Notes: generated by a model from the sequence alone, not told the origin. DNA of 64,000 nucleotides from Micromonospora fulviviridis (GCF_014648395.1 NZ_BMRA01000003.1:157933-221932); one strand, 5' to 3'; shown: positions 1-8,870, numbered from the stretch's first letter. Numbers and translations are program-made.

Positions 1-18
1 CCCACCGGCGTCGTCGGC

Positions 19-177
19 TCAGCGCCCCGGACCGCGATCCTGGGGCCGCTGCCCGGTGAGGCGCTGGAGCTTGGCCTCCTTGTGCTCGACGCGCCGGCGC
101 TGGCGAGGCGTGAGCTGCGGGCGGCCACTCTGCTGGCGGTAGTGGGAGACACGTCGGTCGGACGGCAGCATGCTCAT
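19..177 (-). CDS. small basic hypothetical protein (52 aa)
   Basis: I do not recognise a function. The product has 52 residues, begins MSMLPSDRR and is rich in Arg, Lys and Gln, with a helical-looking stretch QRRRVEHKEAKLQ. It has no membrane segment and no cysteine. The frame opens further upstream, but the ATG at 177 is preferred because GAGGGGAG lies about 6 bases before it. It lies on the same strand as the M28 peptidase gene, about 100 bases downstream of it, so it could be its last cistron or an independent gene. A nucleic-acid or ribosome association is only a guess from the charge. Confidence 0.6.
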   Translation of the reverse strand: MSMLPSDRRVSHYRQQSGRPQLTPRQRRRVEHKEAKLQRLTGQRPQDRGPGR

Positions 178-274
178 GGCGGGCTCCCCTCGGTCGGGAT
201 CGACTCTCGCGCTGGTCACCACCGTCCCGCGCGGGCGGGTGAGGGCGCCTGACCCGATCCGGGTGAGCGGGCGG

Positions 275-1723
275 TCAGCTGCCCGGCTTCGGGAAGGCCA
301 CCGGGCTGCGGTGCCCCGCCCGGTCCACCGCCCGGACGCCGAAGAACACGTTGTCCTTGGACAGGTCGATGGTCACCTCGGTGACGTCGCCCACCGGCAG
401 CACCTTCTGCCACTCGGGGGCGGTGGTCTCCCGCCACACCACCTCGTAGCCGGCGAGGTCGGGTTCGGCGCCGCGCTGCCAGCGCAGGGTGGTGTCGTTG
501 GTCAGGTTCGTGGTGACGACGGTGACCCCCTTCGGGGTGCCCGGCGCCTGCGCGAGGGACCACAGGGTCGCGCCGTTCACCCGGGCCACCCGGGTGATGT
601 AGTCGAAGTCGCAGAACTCCGGCAGGTCGCCGTACTGGACGCCGTCGACCACCCGGACGTCCTGGTGCTGGTGGGCGAAGTCCTCGTTCGGCTCGGTGAA
701 CCGCCCGGCCGGCCAGCCCTCGCGCAGGAACGAGATGTGGTCGCTGCCGCGCAGGTAGCGGTCCCGCCGGTAGATCACCCGGACCCGCATCCCGGTCGCG
801 CCATTCTCGGCGACGTCGGACACGAACCGGGCGAGCTGCCGCGACGGCGAGTCGTTCTCCCCGCCGACGGACTGCCGCACGCTCGCCTCGGCCGGGGTCT
901 CGGCCGTCGGCACGCCCTCGGCGAAGAGCCGGACCACCCGCGGGTCGCGGGTGCCGTCGTCGGCGGTGCTGCTCCCGACGATGTCGTTGCTGAACATGCC
1001 CTGGACGTCCACACCGGCCGCCTTGAGCCGGCCGGCCAGGTACGCGGAGCCGTACAGCCCCTGTTCCTCGCCGGCCACGGCGGCCAGGACGATGGTCGCC
1101 TCGCTGCGCCGGGTGGCCAGCACCCGGGCCAGTTCCAGGACCACCGCCACACCGGAGGCGTCGTCGTCGGCGCCCGGGGCGTCGCTGACGGCGTCCATCA
1201 CGTCGGTGGCCCGGGAGTCGTAGTGGCCGGTGATCACGTAGACCCGGTCCGGGGTGGTGTCGCCGCGCAGGGTGGCCACCACGTTCGTGATGGTGGTGGC
1301 GGTCGGGATCCGGGAGGCCGGCTGCTGGACGTACGACTGGAGCTCGACGGTCATCCCGCCGCCGGAGGCGGCGGCGTACCCGGCGAGCTGGCTGTGGATC
1401 CAGTCCCGGGCGGCGCCGATGCCGCGTACCGGATCGTTCTGGTCCGAGAGGGTGTGCCGGGTGCCGAACGCGGCGAGCCGGCGGACGGTGGCCTCGATCC
1501 GGTCCCGGTCGATCTCGCGCAGCAGCGCGGTCAGCTCGCGGTCCGGCGGCTGCGGCCGGACCGGGTGGCCGGGGCCGGGTGGCGTGACGGTGTCGGTGGC
1601 GGCGGCCGGCGTGGCGGCCAGCGGGGCGGCGACGGTGGCGGCGGTGGCCGCGGCGGAGGCGGTGAGGAAGGTGCGTCGGGTGGACCTCGTGGGTCGGCCC
1701 CCGGCGGTCTCGTGGGTTCCCAT
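275..1723 (-). CDS. secreted M28 family zinc aminopeptidase with C-terminal FnIII domain
   Basis: Predicted exported zinc metallopeptidase that removes N-terminal residues from peptides outside the cell. A twin-arginine signal (RRTFLTA at residues 16-22, then an Ala-rich core ending near residue 43) opens the protein. The M28 core shows the metal ligands in order: TGHYDSRA (His167), GADDDASG (Asp near 187) and AGEEQGLYG (Glu219/220). Roughly the last 90 residues form a fibronectin type III-like domain. An upstream ATG would add 22 residues before the signal; the ATG at 1723 is chosen because AAGGAT sits 7 bases before it and the twin-arginine motif is then near the N terminus. It is divergent from the debranching enzyme gene. 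Substrate preference cannot be read. Confidence 0.9.
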   Translation of the reverse strand: MGTHETAGGRPTRSTRRTFLTASAAATAATVAAPLAATPAAATDTVTPPGPGHPVRPQPPDRELTALLREIDRDRIEATVRRLAAFGTRHTLSDQNDPVRGIGAARDWIHSQLAGYAAASGGGMTVELQSYVQQPASRIPTATTITNVVATLRGDTTPDRVYVITGHYDSRATDVMDAVSDAPGADDDASGVAVVLELARVLATRRSEATIVLAAVAGEEQGLYGSAYLAGRLKAAGVDVQGMFSNDIVGSSTADDGTRDPRVVRLFAEGVPTAETPAEASVRQSVGGENDSPSRQLARFVSDVAENGATGMRVRVIYRRDRYLRGSDHISFLREGWPAGRFTEPNEDFAHQHQDVRVVDGVQYGDLPEFCDFDYITRVARVNGATLWSLAQAPGTPKGVTVVTTNLTNDTTLRWQRGAEPDLAGYEVVWRETTAPEWQKVLPVGDVTEVTIDLSKDNVFFGVRAVDRAGHRSPVAFPKPGS

Positions 1724-1838
1724 CAGGGCATCCTTACCCTCGTCTATGGATTTGTCCATATCGGCGGCCGTGGATGGTGCCGGTTTCACCCGGTGCGGGC
1801 GATGCCGGCCTCGCCCTCCTCGTCCCTACCGTGGCGGC

Positions 1839-3989
1839 ATGGCTGCCGTGCGTCCGACTCCGGCCGATCCGATGCCCGGCCTCGCCGCCGCCGCCGGGCC
1901 CGGCGACCAGCGGGCCGTCCCGCCCGAGCTGGGCCCCGAGTCGCTCGCGGTGCTCAGCGGTCCCACCTTCATGTACTCCGACCCGGCCGGGGACGTGCCG
2001 CCCGGCAGCATCGGCGGGCTGGTCCACCTGGACACCCGGATGATCAGCGGCTGGGTGCTGACCATCGACGGCTGTCGGTTCCTGGTGCTGCGCTCAGCGA
2101 CCATCGACCACTACTCCGCGCAGTTCATGCTCACCAATCCCGAGCTGCCCGGTCTGCCGCCGGACAGCGTCACCGCGCGCCGGCTGCGCTACGTCGGCGA
2201 GGGGTTCCACGAGCGCATCGAGCTGACGTCGTTCTGCACGGAACCGGTGCGGTACGAGGTGCGGCTGGCCGTCGCCGCCGACTTCGCCGACCTGTTCGAG
2301 GTCAAGTCCGGGGCGCGGGACCGCTCCGGCGACATCGTCCGCCGGCACGGCGCCGAGGGCGCCGCGCTCTTCTTCCGGTACGACCGGGACGGCTTCACGG
2401 CCACCACCGAGCTGCGCTCCAGCCTGCCCCCGGACCGGATCGAGGGCGACGATCTGGTCTGGCAGGTGGAGCTGGACCCGCGGGAGGTCTGGAAGGTGGA
2501 CCTGGAGGTGCCGCTGTCGCCCGGCCTGGGGGTGGTGGAGCCGGTACGTGGCGACATCGCCGATGTGCTGCACCGGCGGGCCGACGACCCGCTGCGCCGG
2601 TGGACGGAAACCCGCGCGATGCTGACCAGCGACAACCCGGTGCTGGAACGGGTCACCCGACGGTCCCGCTACGACCTGGCCGCGCTCCGGCTGGACCTGG
2701 AGGTCAAGGGCCAGCGGGTCATGCTGCCCGGGGCGGGTCTGCCCTGGTTCCTCACCGTCTTCGGCCGGGACACCCTCATCACCGCGTACCAGACCCTGGT
2801 GGCCGGGCCGGGCCTCGCCCATGGCGCGCTGCTGGCGCTCGCCCGGCTCCAGGGCACCCGGTACGACGACTTCACCGACGAGGAACCCGGCCGGATCCTG
2901 CACGAGGTGCGCAGCGGCGAGCTGACCCGCACCGGCGCCAAGCCGTACACGCCGTACTACGGCACGGCGGACGCCACCCAGCTCTGGCTGATCCTGCTCT
3001 CCGAGTACTGGCGGTGGACCCGCGACGACGAGATGGTCCGCCGGCTGCGGGAGCACGCGCTCGCCGCGCTGACCTGGATCGACGCGTACGGCGACCGCGA
3101 CGGCGACGGCTACGTCGAGTACGCCACCCGCTCGCCGGAGGGGCTGGGCAACCAGTGCTGGCGGGACTCGCCGGACGGCGTCTGCTTCGCCGACGGCCGG
3201 ATCCCGGTGCTGCCGATCGCCACCTGTGAGATCCAGGGTTACACCTACGACGCGAAGCTGCGCCTGGCCGAGCTGGCCGAGGGCCCGCTCGCGGACCCGG
3301 CGCTGGCCGCCCGGCTGCGGGCCGACGCCGCCCAGCTGTACGAGCGGTTCAACCGGGACTTCTGGCTCGACGAGCGGGGCGGCTTCTACGCGGTCGGCCT
3401 GGACGGCGACAAGACCCCTATCGACTCGAAGACCTCCAACATGGGGCACCTGCTGTGGAGCGGCATCGTGCCACCGGAGCGCGCCGAGGCGGTGGTGCGC
3501 CAACTGATGCACGAGGAGATGTTCTCCGGATGGGGGATCCGCACCCTGTCCCGGGAGGAGCGCACCTACAACGCCCTCGGCTACCACCTGGGCACGGTCT
3601 GGCCGCACGACAACTCGATCGCGGTGCTCGGGCTGGTCCGGTACGGCTACCGGGCCGAGGCCAACCGGATCAGCATGGCACTGCTCGACGCGGCCGAGCA
3701 GTTCGGCTACCGGCTGCCGGAGGCGCTCAGCGGGTACACCAGGGACCGGACCATGTTCGCCGTGCCGTACCCGACCGCGTGCAGCCCGCAGGCGTGGGCG
3801 GCCGGCGCCCCGCTGGCCCTGGTCCGGGCCATGCTCGACCTCAACCCGGTGGACGGCCGGCTGGAGCTCGATCCGGACATCCCGCCGGAACTGGGCCGGA
3901 TCGCCGGCGAGCGGGTGCGCGCCTTCGGCCGCCGCTGGGACATCGAGGCGGTCGGTCGGACCGGGTACGTCCGGCTCGCCCCCGACTGA
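1839..3989 (+). CDS. amylo-alpha-1,6-glucosidase / glycogen debranching-type protein
   Basis: A cytoplasmic 716-residue protein. The first 300 residues are the glycogen-debranching N-terminal beta domain (GGLVHLDTRMISGW, FLVLRSATIDH). The rest is an (alpha/alpha)6 barrel related to amylo-alpha-1,6-glucosidases, with FGRDTLITAYQTL, the acidic stretch DAYGDRDGDGYVEYA, KTSNMGHLLWSGI and GTVWPHDNSI. Members hydrolyse alpha-1,6 branch points or related glucosides. The ATG at 1839 (MAAVRPTPADP) fits family length; the frame is open about 580 bases upstream only because it runs antisense through the M28 gene. The Shine-Dalgarno is weak (GTGGCGG). It adds to the glycogen/trehalose genes at 42-50 kb. 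The exact substrate is not certain. Confidence 0.85.
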   Translation: MAAVRPTPADPMPGLAAAAGPGDQRAVPPELGPESLAVLSGPTFMYSDPAGDVPPGSIGGLVHLDTRMISGWVLTIDGCRFLVLRSATIDHYSAQFMLTNPELPGLPPDSVTARRLRYVGEGFHERIELTSFCTEPVRYEVRLAVAADFADLFEVKSGARDRSGDIVRRHGAEGAALFFRYDRDGFTATTELRSSLPPDRIEGDDLVWQVELDPREVWKVDLEVPLSPGLGVVEPVRGDIADVLHRRADDPLRRWTETRAMLTSDNPVLERVTRRSRYDLAALRLDLEVKGQRVMLPGAGLPWFLTVFGRDTLITAYQTLVAGPGLAHGALLALARLQGTRYDDFTDEEPGRILHEVRSGELTRTGAKPYTPYYGTADATQLWLILLSEYWRWTRDDEMVRRLREHALAALTWIDAYGDRDGDGYVEYATRSPEGLGNQCWRDSPDGVCFADGRIPVLPIATCEIQGYTYDAKLRLAELAEGPLADPALAARLRADAAQLYERFNRDFWLDERGGFYAVGLDGDKTPIDSKTSNMGHLLWSGIVPPERAEAVVRQLMHEEMFSGWGIRTLSREERTYNALGYHLGTVWPHDNSIAVLGLVRYGYRAEANRISMALLDAAEQFGYRLPEALSGYTRDRTMFAVPYPTACSPQAWAAGAPLALVRAMLDLNPVDGRLELDPDIPPELGRIAGERVRAFGRRWDIEAVGRTGYVRLAPD

Positions 3990-4031
3990 CGGCCACGTTT
4001 GTCGGGGTCCTCGACGGGAACGGCAGCAGGC

Positions 4032-5330
4032 ATGACGAAACCTCGTGTGGTGATCGTGGGGGCCGGGTTCGCCGGATACCACGCGGCGAAGACGTTGAGC
4101 CGGCTGGCCGGCAAGCGGGCCGAGATCGTCCTGCTGAACACGACCGACTACTTCCTCTACCTGCCCCTGCTGCCCGAGGTCGCCGCCGGGGTGGTCGAGC
4201 CCACCCGGATCTCCGTGCCGCTCGCCGGCACCCTCGACGGCGTCCGCGTGGTCATCGGCGAGGCGGACCGGGTCGACCTCCAGAACCGCTGGGTCGGCTA
4301 CCGCTCGGCCGAGGGGGACCACGGCCAGCTCGCGTACGACCGGCTGGTGCTCTCCGTCGGCAGCGTCAACAAGCTGCTGCCGATCCCCGGGGTGACCGAG
4401 TACGCGCACGGCTTCCGCGGCCTGCCCGAGGCGCTCTACCTGCACGACCACGTGGTCCGCCAGATCGAGCTGGCCGAGCTGGCCGAGGACCCGGCCGAGC
4501 AGCGGTCCCGGACCACGTTCGTGGTGGTCGGCGCCGGCTACACCGGGACCGAGGTCGCCGCGCACGGCCAGCTCTTCACCGACCGGCTGATGGCCCAGCG
4601 GCCCCACCTCAAGGTGCGTCCCCGCTGGATGCTGCTGGACGTCGCCCCGCGCGTGCTGCCCGAGCTGGACCAGCGCCTGTCCGTCACGGCCGACCGGGTG
4701 CTGCGCCGGCGCGGCGTCGACGTGCGGATGGGCACCTCGGTCTCCGAGGCCACCCCGGACGGGGTGATGCTCACCGACGGCGAGTACGTGCCGACGTGCA
4801 GCCTGATCTGGTGCGTCGGGGTGCGCCCCGACCCGTTCGTGGCCGAGCTGGGGCTGCGCACCGAGAAGGGGCGCCTGGTGGTCGACGAGTACCTCAACGT
4901 CCCCGGCTATCCGGAGGTGTTCGCCTGCGGCGACGCGGCGGCCGTGCCCGATCCCACCCGCCCCGGCCAGGTCTGCGCCATGACGGCCCAGCACGCGCAG
5001 CGGCAGGGCAAGCTCGCGGCGCACAACATCGCCGCCTCCTACGGACAGGGCACCCGGAAGTCGTACAAGCACCGCGACCTGGGCTGGGTGGTCGACCTGG
5101 GCGGCAAGGACGCGGCCGCCAACCCGCTGCACGTGCCGCTCGCCGGCCTGCCGGCCAAGGCGGTCACCCGCGGCTACCACCTCTATGCCATGCCCAGCAA
5201 CCGCGCCCGGGTCGGCGCGGACTGGCTGCTCGACGCCACCCTGCCCCGCCCGGCCGTGCAGCTCGGCCTGGTCCCGGCGAACGCGGTGCCGCTGGAGAGC
5301 GAGTCGCCCGAGGTGGTGCGTCGGCGCTGA
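4032..5330 (+). CDS. NAD(P)/FAD-dependent oxidoreductase, type II NADH dehydrogenase-like
   Basis: A 432-residue flavoprotein of the pyridine nucleotide-disulphide oxidoreductase fold. An FAD-binding GAGFAGYHAAKTL lies at residues 9-21, an NAD-binding GAGYTGTEVAA near 170-180, and the second FAD motif VFACGDAA near 300. There is no redox-active CxxxxC, which separates it from disulphide reductases and points to NDH-2-type enzymes that oxidise NADH and reduce membrane quinone. The C-terminal 100 residues lack a clear membrane anchor, as is common in actinobacterial paralogues. The ATG at 4032 is preferred over one 33 bases upstream because the FAD motif then starts close to the N terminus. It lies 42 bases after the debranching gene and converges on the AI-2E permease gene with a 15-base gap. 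Confidence 0.85.
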   Translation: MTKPRVVIVGAGFAGYHAAKTLSRLAGKRAEIVLLNTTDYFLYLPLLPEVAAGVVEPTRISVPLAGTLDGVRVVIGEADRVDLQNRWVGYRSAEGDHGQLAYDRLVLSVGSVNKLLPIPGVTEYAHGFRGLPEALYLHDHVVRQIELAELAEDPAEQRSRTTFVVVGAGYTGTEVAAHGQLFTDRLMAQRPHLKVRPRWMLLDVAPRVLPELDQRLSVTADRVLRRRGVDVRMGTSVSEATPDGVMLTDGEYVPTCSLIWCVGVRPDPFVAELGLRTEKGRLVVDEYLNVPGYPEVFACGDAAAVPDPTRPGQVCAMTAQHAQRQGKLAAHNIAASYGQGTRKSYKHRDLGWVVDLGGKDAAANPLHVPLAGLPAKAVTRGYHLYAMPSNRARVGADWLLDATLPRPAVQLGLVPANAVPLESESPEVVRRR

Positions 5331-5345
5331 CCGGGTCCGCAGGTC

Positions 5346-6479
5346 TCATCCGCCGGCCGGCGGCGGGTTCCCCTCCGCGGGACCCCGACCGCCGGCCGGA
5401 CGCCGTACCGGCGGCTCCGGGCCGGCGGCCGGAACGGGCAGGGTCTGCCGTCCGGCGGGGGCGAACTCGCGCAGCAGGACCTGGGCGATCCCCGCCACCG
5501 GGATGGCCAGCAGGGCGCCGACCAGGCCGGCCAGCTCGGCGGCGAGCAGCACGCTGACCAGTACGGTCAACGGGTTCAACCGGACCGCGCGCGCCATGAT
5601 GACCGGTTGCAGCAGGTGGTTCTCGACCTGCTGGTAGACCACGAAGAAGACCAGCACCACGACGCCGGCGGTCGGGGAGTGCAGGAACGCTGCCCCGGCC
5701 GCGACGATCGCCCCGAGGGTGGCCCCCACCAGCGGGATGAGGTCGGCCAGCGCGACCACCAGGGCGATCACCGCGGCGAACGGCACGCCGACCAGGAAGA
5801 GCACGCCGAAGGTCAGCCCGCCGCAGATCACGCTGATCACCAGGTTGCCGCTGAGGTAGCCGGTGATGATCCGGGAGGAGTCCCGGCCGATTCGCCGCAG
5901 CCGTTCCGCCGGCCCGTCGCCGACGAGCTTGAGCGTGCCGGCGATGATCTTCGGCGCCTCGAGGACCATAAGGTAGGCCAGCACCACCACGGTCACCACC
6001 GCGGCGACGGTCTGGAGCACGCCCCGCAGCACCCCGACCGCCGGCTGGCCGATCCGGGCACCGTAGCGCTGGAGCTGGTCGGCGTGGGTGTCGGCGTACC
6101 GGCGCAGGTGGAAGCGGTTGAGCGCCTCGCCGACCGGTCCCCGCCCGGCCCGGGCCTCGCGGATCAGCTCCGGGGCCCGGTCGGCGAACCGGCCCAGCTC
6201 GTCGACCAGCGGCAGCACGATCATCGCCCCCAGCGCGGCCAGCAGCACGAAGGTGGCCAGGAAGACCAGCAGGGTGGCCAGCGCGCGGTGCCGCACCAGC
6301 CGCCGTTCCACCCGGTCGACCAGGGGCTTCAGGGCGACCGCGAAGAACGCCGCGACCAGGCCCCAGACCAGCACCCGCCGGGTCGCCCAGACCAGCGCCA
6401 ACCCGACAAGCGTGACGAGCACCAGACCGATCACGATCAGCGCCCGGCGGGCGGTGGACCGGTCGTCGGCGTTGCTCAT
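5346..6479 (-). CDS. AI-2E/PerM family membrane transporter
   Basis: A polytopic membrane protein of 377 residues. Two adjacent membrane segments lie at about 13-52, one at about 66-88, then a hydrophilic loop (about 90-145), and five or six further segments to residue 340. The arrangement and the LVALADLIPLVGATLG and QQVENHLLQPVIM motifs are those of the AI-2E (UPF0118/PerM) family, some of which export autoinducer-2 or ions. The C terminus is a Pro-rich cytoplasmic tail. The start codon has almost no leader: a GTTT-N15-GGGTAG promoter-like sequence ends 10 bases upstream, so the gene may be transcribed by a SigB/SigF-type sigma factor with a nearly leaderless mRNA. The substrate is unknown. 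Confidence 0.85.
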   Translation of the reverse strand: MSNADDRSTARRALIVIGLVLVTLVGLALVWATRRVLVWGLVAAFFAVALKPLVDRVERRLVRHRALATLLVFLATFVLLAALGAMIVLPLVDELGRFADRAPELIREARAGRGPVGEALNRFHLRRYADTHADQLQRYGARIGQPAVGVLRGVLQTVAAVVTVVVLAYLMVLEAPKIIAGTLKLVGDGPAERLRRIGRDSSRIITGYLSGNLVISVICGGLTFGVLFLVGVPFAAVIALVVALADLIPLVGATLGAIVAAGAAFLHSPTAGVVVLVFFVVYQQVENHLLQPVIMARAVRLNPLTVLVSVLLAAELAGLVGALLAIPVAGIAQVLLREFAPAGRQTLPVPAAGPEPPVRRPAGGRGPAEGNPPPAGG

Positions 6480-6488
6480 CCGGCGCGG

Positions 6489-6513
6489 CTACCCACCGCC
6501 GGCCCCCGGAAAC
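6489..6513 (-). promoter_or_regulatory. SigB/SigF-type promoter candidate for the AI-2E gene
   Basis: On the minus strand GTTT (6513-6510) is followed after 15 bases by GGGTAG (6494-6489). This matches the -35/-10 pattern GTTT-N15/16-GGGTA known for the actinobacterial SigB/SigF class. The predicted start of transcription is only a few bases before the ATG at 6479. Confidence 0.55.
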
Positions 6514-6522
6514 CCCGCCGGG

Positions 6523-7338
6523 TCAGCCCTGCGCGAGGGTGGCGTCGGTGGCCGGCCGGGTGCCGGCGACGAACGCGTCCAGCGTCGCCCCGTGCAGCAC
6601 CCCGCCGGGCAGCGGGTCGCCGGCGGCGCGGGCGACGAGCCGGCGCACCGGCAGGCGGTCGGGGCGGGTCGCGGCGGCGAGCACCAGGTTGCCGTACCGC
6701 CGGCCGCGCAGCATCCGCCGGTCGGCGACCAGGCAGACGTCGGCGAAGACCGCCCGGAGCGTGGCCACCTGGGTCCGGGTGTGTACCAGCGGCGGGAGGT
6801 CGGTGACGTTGACCAGGAAGACGCCGTCCGGGCGCAGCACCCGGGCCACCTCGGCGGCGAACTCCACGCTGGCCACGTGGCGGGGCATCCGGGCCGCCCG
6901 GTAGACGTCGGCCAGCACCAGGTCGTACGCCCCGGCCGGCGCGGCGGTGACCGCGTCCCGGGCGTCGCCGATCTCCACGACCACCTCGGGCGGCACCGGC
7001 GGCAGGTCGCGGCGCACCAGCTCGACGACCGCGGGGTCGCGCTCGATCACCCGCTGCGGGGAGCCGGGGCGGGTGGCCGCCAGCCAGCGCGGCAGGGTGA
7101 GCGCCCCGCCGCCGAGGTGCAGGGCGGTCAGCGGCCGGCCCGGCGGGGCGGCCAGGTCGACCACGGCGGCCATCCGCCGGACGTACTCGAAGTGCAGGTG
7201 GCGCGGGTCCGTGACGTCGACGTAGGACTGTTCCACCCCGGCGGCGAGCAGCGTCCGGCCGGTGGGCCGGGCCGGGTCGACCACGATCTCCAGGGCCTCG
7301 GCGTCGCTCTCCACGGCGGGCAACGGTACCCGGGCCAC
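6523..7338 (-). CDS. spermidine synthase-like class I methyltransferase-fold protein
   Basis: A 271-residue cytoplasmic protein with the Rossmann-like fold shared by spermidine synthases and SAM methyltransferases. Motifs are LHLGGGALTLPRWLA (nucleotide-binding loop), an acidic residue after it in VIERDPAVVELVRRDL, EIGDARDAV, and YDLVLADVYRAARMP. Actinobacteria carry several such proteins with no proven polyamine activity; the typical GGGDG is here LGGGALT, so a true aminopropyltransferase role is doubtful. The start is GTG with no visible Shine-Dalgarno. A strong hairpin (7341-7371) ends 2 bases before it, which leaves the start uncertain; GTG at residue 10 is an alternative. The AI-2E promoter lies just beyond its 3' end. 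Confidence 0.75.
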   Translation of the reverse strand: MARVPLPAVESDAEALEIVVDPARPTGRTLLAAGVEQSYVDVTDPRHLHFEYVRRMAAVVDLAAPPGRPLTALHLGGGALTLPRWLAATRPGSPQRVIERDPAVVELVRRDLPPVPPEVVVEIGDARDAVTAAPAGAYDLVLADVYRAARMPRHVASVEFAAEVARVLRPDGVFLVNVTDLPPLVHTRTQVATLRAVFADVCLVADRRMLRGRRYGNLVLAAATRPDRLPVRRLVARAAGDPLPGGVLHGATLDAFVAGTRPATDATLAQG

Positions 7339-7340
7339 GG

Positions 7341-7371
7341 CGGGCCGGCGGGCGGGGTGCCCGCCGGCCCG
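7341..7371 (-). terminator. hairpin terminator after the DUF2267 gene
   Basis: CGGGCCGGCGGGC (7341-7353) pairs perfectly with GCCCGCCGGCCCG (7359-7371) across a 5-base loop. It lies 15 bases past the stop of the DUF2267 gene and directly before the GTG of the next gene, so it could also mask that start. Confidence 0.6.
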
Positions 7372-7386
7372 TGGACCGCCTGCCGA

Positions 7387-8358
7387 TCAGCCGGTGGCCA
7401 TCCCGGCGCCGGCCTCGTCGATTGCGTCGTCGACCCGCCGGGCCAGGTCCACGTCCAGCGCCGTCACCCCGTCGACCTGCTGGGTGCGCACGGTGAGCAC
7501 GGCGCTGTCCGGGTCGGGCCGGCCGATCTGCGGGCCGCGCCCGGTCTCGCCCCGGAGCTGGTCGAGCCGGTCGAGCACCCGGTCCAGGTTGCCGGCCGGC
7601 AGCTCGATGGTGCGCACCAGCGACTGCCGGTCGCTGGACCAGTACGGCAACCGGCCGAGCGCGGCGCGCAGTTCCTGCTCGTCCAGCGGGGCGGTGGCGG
7701 ACGTCGGACCCACCAGGCCGCCGCCGGGCTCCGACGGCGCGAGCAGGTCCCGCAACCCGTCCGGTACGCGCAGCGACTCGACCAGTTCGCCGTCCGCGTC
7801 GGCCAGCGCCGCGAGGGTCGCCTCGGCCTGGTAGCGCGCCTGCTCCGGGGTGAGGCGGCTGCGCCGGCCCACCTCGGCCAGGAAGCCGGGCAGGTCCCGC
7901 CGCCGCTCGATGCCGTCCACCGGCACCACGTCGTGCAGCTTCACCGGCACCGCCTCGAGCAGCCGCTCCCGCTCGGCCTCGTCGAGCGCCCAGGCCAGCG
8001 CGAGCACGGTCGCCTCGGCCGCCACCTTGGCGGTGGAGAAGTCCACCCCGGCCCGCCGGCTCACGTCGTCGACGAGATCCCGGTAGCCCAGCGTGGTCAC
8101 CCGGACCGGCCGATCGTCGGGCAGCGGGCGCGGGCGCTCCGCCACGGCCGCCGGCGGCGGCGCGGGACCGCCGCGCGTGGTGTCCGGCTTGCGCCGGCCG
8201 GCCGGCGGCGGGCCGGACCGTTCGCGCCGGTCCAGCGAGGTGATCTGCTTGGACGCGCTCAGGCTGGCGCCGGTCTGGCTGGGCTGCACACCGCGTCCCC
8301 GGGCGTCCCGGGCCAGGGCCCGGCGGCGCTGGTTGTCGCCCTCCATCTGCTTGCGCAT
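7387..8358 (-). CDS. DUF2267 protein with degenerate pterin-carbinolamine dehydratase-like C-terminal domain
   Basis: A 323-residue soluble protein. After a basic, disordered N-terminal 85 residues comes a DUF2267 domain (about 88-215; LGYRDLVDDVSRRAGVDF, then ETVL-like helical repeats, YQAEATLAALAD). The C-terminal part (about 228-318) resembles 4a-hydroxytetrahydrobiopterin dehydratase: LDEQELRAALGRLPYWS at its start and VDGVTALDVDLARRVDDAI at its end. The catalytic HHP-type histidines are missing; the spot reads RGPQIG. It is therefore probably a binding or structural version. The start has GAGGTG 6 bases upstream. A GTTT-N16-GGGAAG promoter-like element precedes it, pointing to stress control. 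Function unknown. Confidence 0.75.
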   Translation of the reverse strand: MRKQMEGDNQRRRALARDARGRGVQPSQTGASLSASKQITSLDRRERSGPPPAGRRKPDTTRGGPAPPPAAVAERPRPLPDDRPVRVTTLGYRDLVDDVSRRAGVDFSTAKVAAEATVLALAWALDEAERERLLEAVPVKLHDVVPVDGIERRRDLPGFLAEVGRRSRLTPEQARYQAEATLAALADADGELVESLRVPDGLRDLLAPSEPGGGLVGPTSATAPLDEQELRAALGRLPYWSSDRQSLVRTIELPAGNLDRVLDRLDQLRGETGRGPQIGRPDPDSAVLTVRTQQVDGVTALDVDLARRVDDAIDEAGAGMATG

Positions 8359-8400
8359 CGTCGCACCTCGTTCCTGGTCGGTTGCGCTTGCGCCGGTCGC

Positions 8401-8426
8401 CTTCCCGGCGCCGCTGGGAAGGAAAC
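8401..8426 (-). promoter_or_regulatory. SigB/SigF-type promoter candidate for the DUF2267 gene
   Basis: On the minus strand GTTT (8426-8423), 16 bases, then GGGAAG (8406-8401). The -10 deviates from GGGTA at one base. The distance to the ATG at 8358 is about 42 bases, leaving room for a short leader carrying the visible GAGGTG. Confidence 0.4.
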
Positions 8427-8543
8427 GGGCGCGGCCAGACCGGCCAGCTTCACTCGCTGCGGGTGAGGACCGGTCACCCGGCGGGGCCGCACCATCGGGG
8501 TGGACCGGAAGAACTTCCGACGCACGCGGAAGGGCAGGTCGTC

Positions 8544-8858
8544 ATGAAACGGATCGTGGAGATCGTCCCCGCCCGGCCCGGCTGGTACGCGCGGTGGCAG
8601 GTGGAGCCGGAAGGCACCCGCTGCTACCCGGTGACCCTGTGGGCGCTGCTGGAGGAGAGCGACGGCAGCGGGCGCGAGGTCGTCGGTGTCGACTGTGTGG
8701 GGCAGTGGCCCGGAGCGGACGACAACGAGGTGGGTGGGGAGTTCGTCCGTTACCTGTTCCAGACGCCCGATTCCGGCGCGCCCGAGGACGCGGCCTCGCC
8801 CACGGTGGGCGAGCTGCGCGAATCCGGCCCGCGCCTGCAGGCCGCCCCTGCCGCCTGA
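8544..8858 (+). CDS. hypothetical protein (104 aa)
   Basis: I do not recognise this family. The product begins MKRIVEIVPARPGWYARW and is acidic over its C-terminal half (GADDNEVGGEFVRYLFQTPD). The N-terminal half suggests a small beta-rich domain with conserved aromatic residues (WYARWQVE, PVTLWALLEE). No membrane segment or signal is visible. The frame is open upstream, but the ATG at 8544 has GGCAGG about 6 bases before it and gives a compact protein. It converges on the STAS gene across a hairpin terminator and is divergent from the DUF2267 gene. A house-keeping or stress accessory role is possible but unsupported. Confidence 0.6.
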   Translation: MKRIVEIVPARPGWYARWQVEPEGTRCYPVTLWALLEESDGSGREVVGVDCVGQWPGADDNEVGGEFVRYLFQTPDSGAPEDAASPTVGELRESGPRLQAAPAA

Positions 8859-8870
8859 GCCACCCTCCCC

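Noticed and set aside
1254..1838. N-terminal extension of the debranching enzyme back to 1254
   Set aside because: It runs antisense through the M28 peptidase coding region and shows no family sequence; the conserved N terminus begins after 1839.
2094..5180. Minus-strand open frame of 1028 codons opposite the debranching and oxidoreductase genes
   Set aside because: It is an antisense shadow caused by G/C in third codon positions; composition is Arg/Gly/Pro/His/Gln-rich with no domain, and the plus-strand genes show full family motifs.
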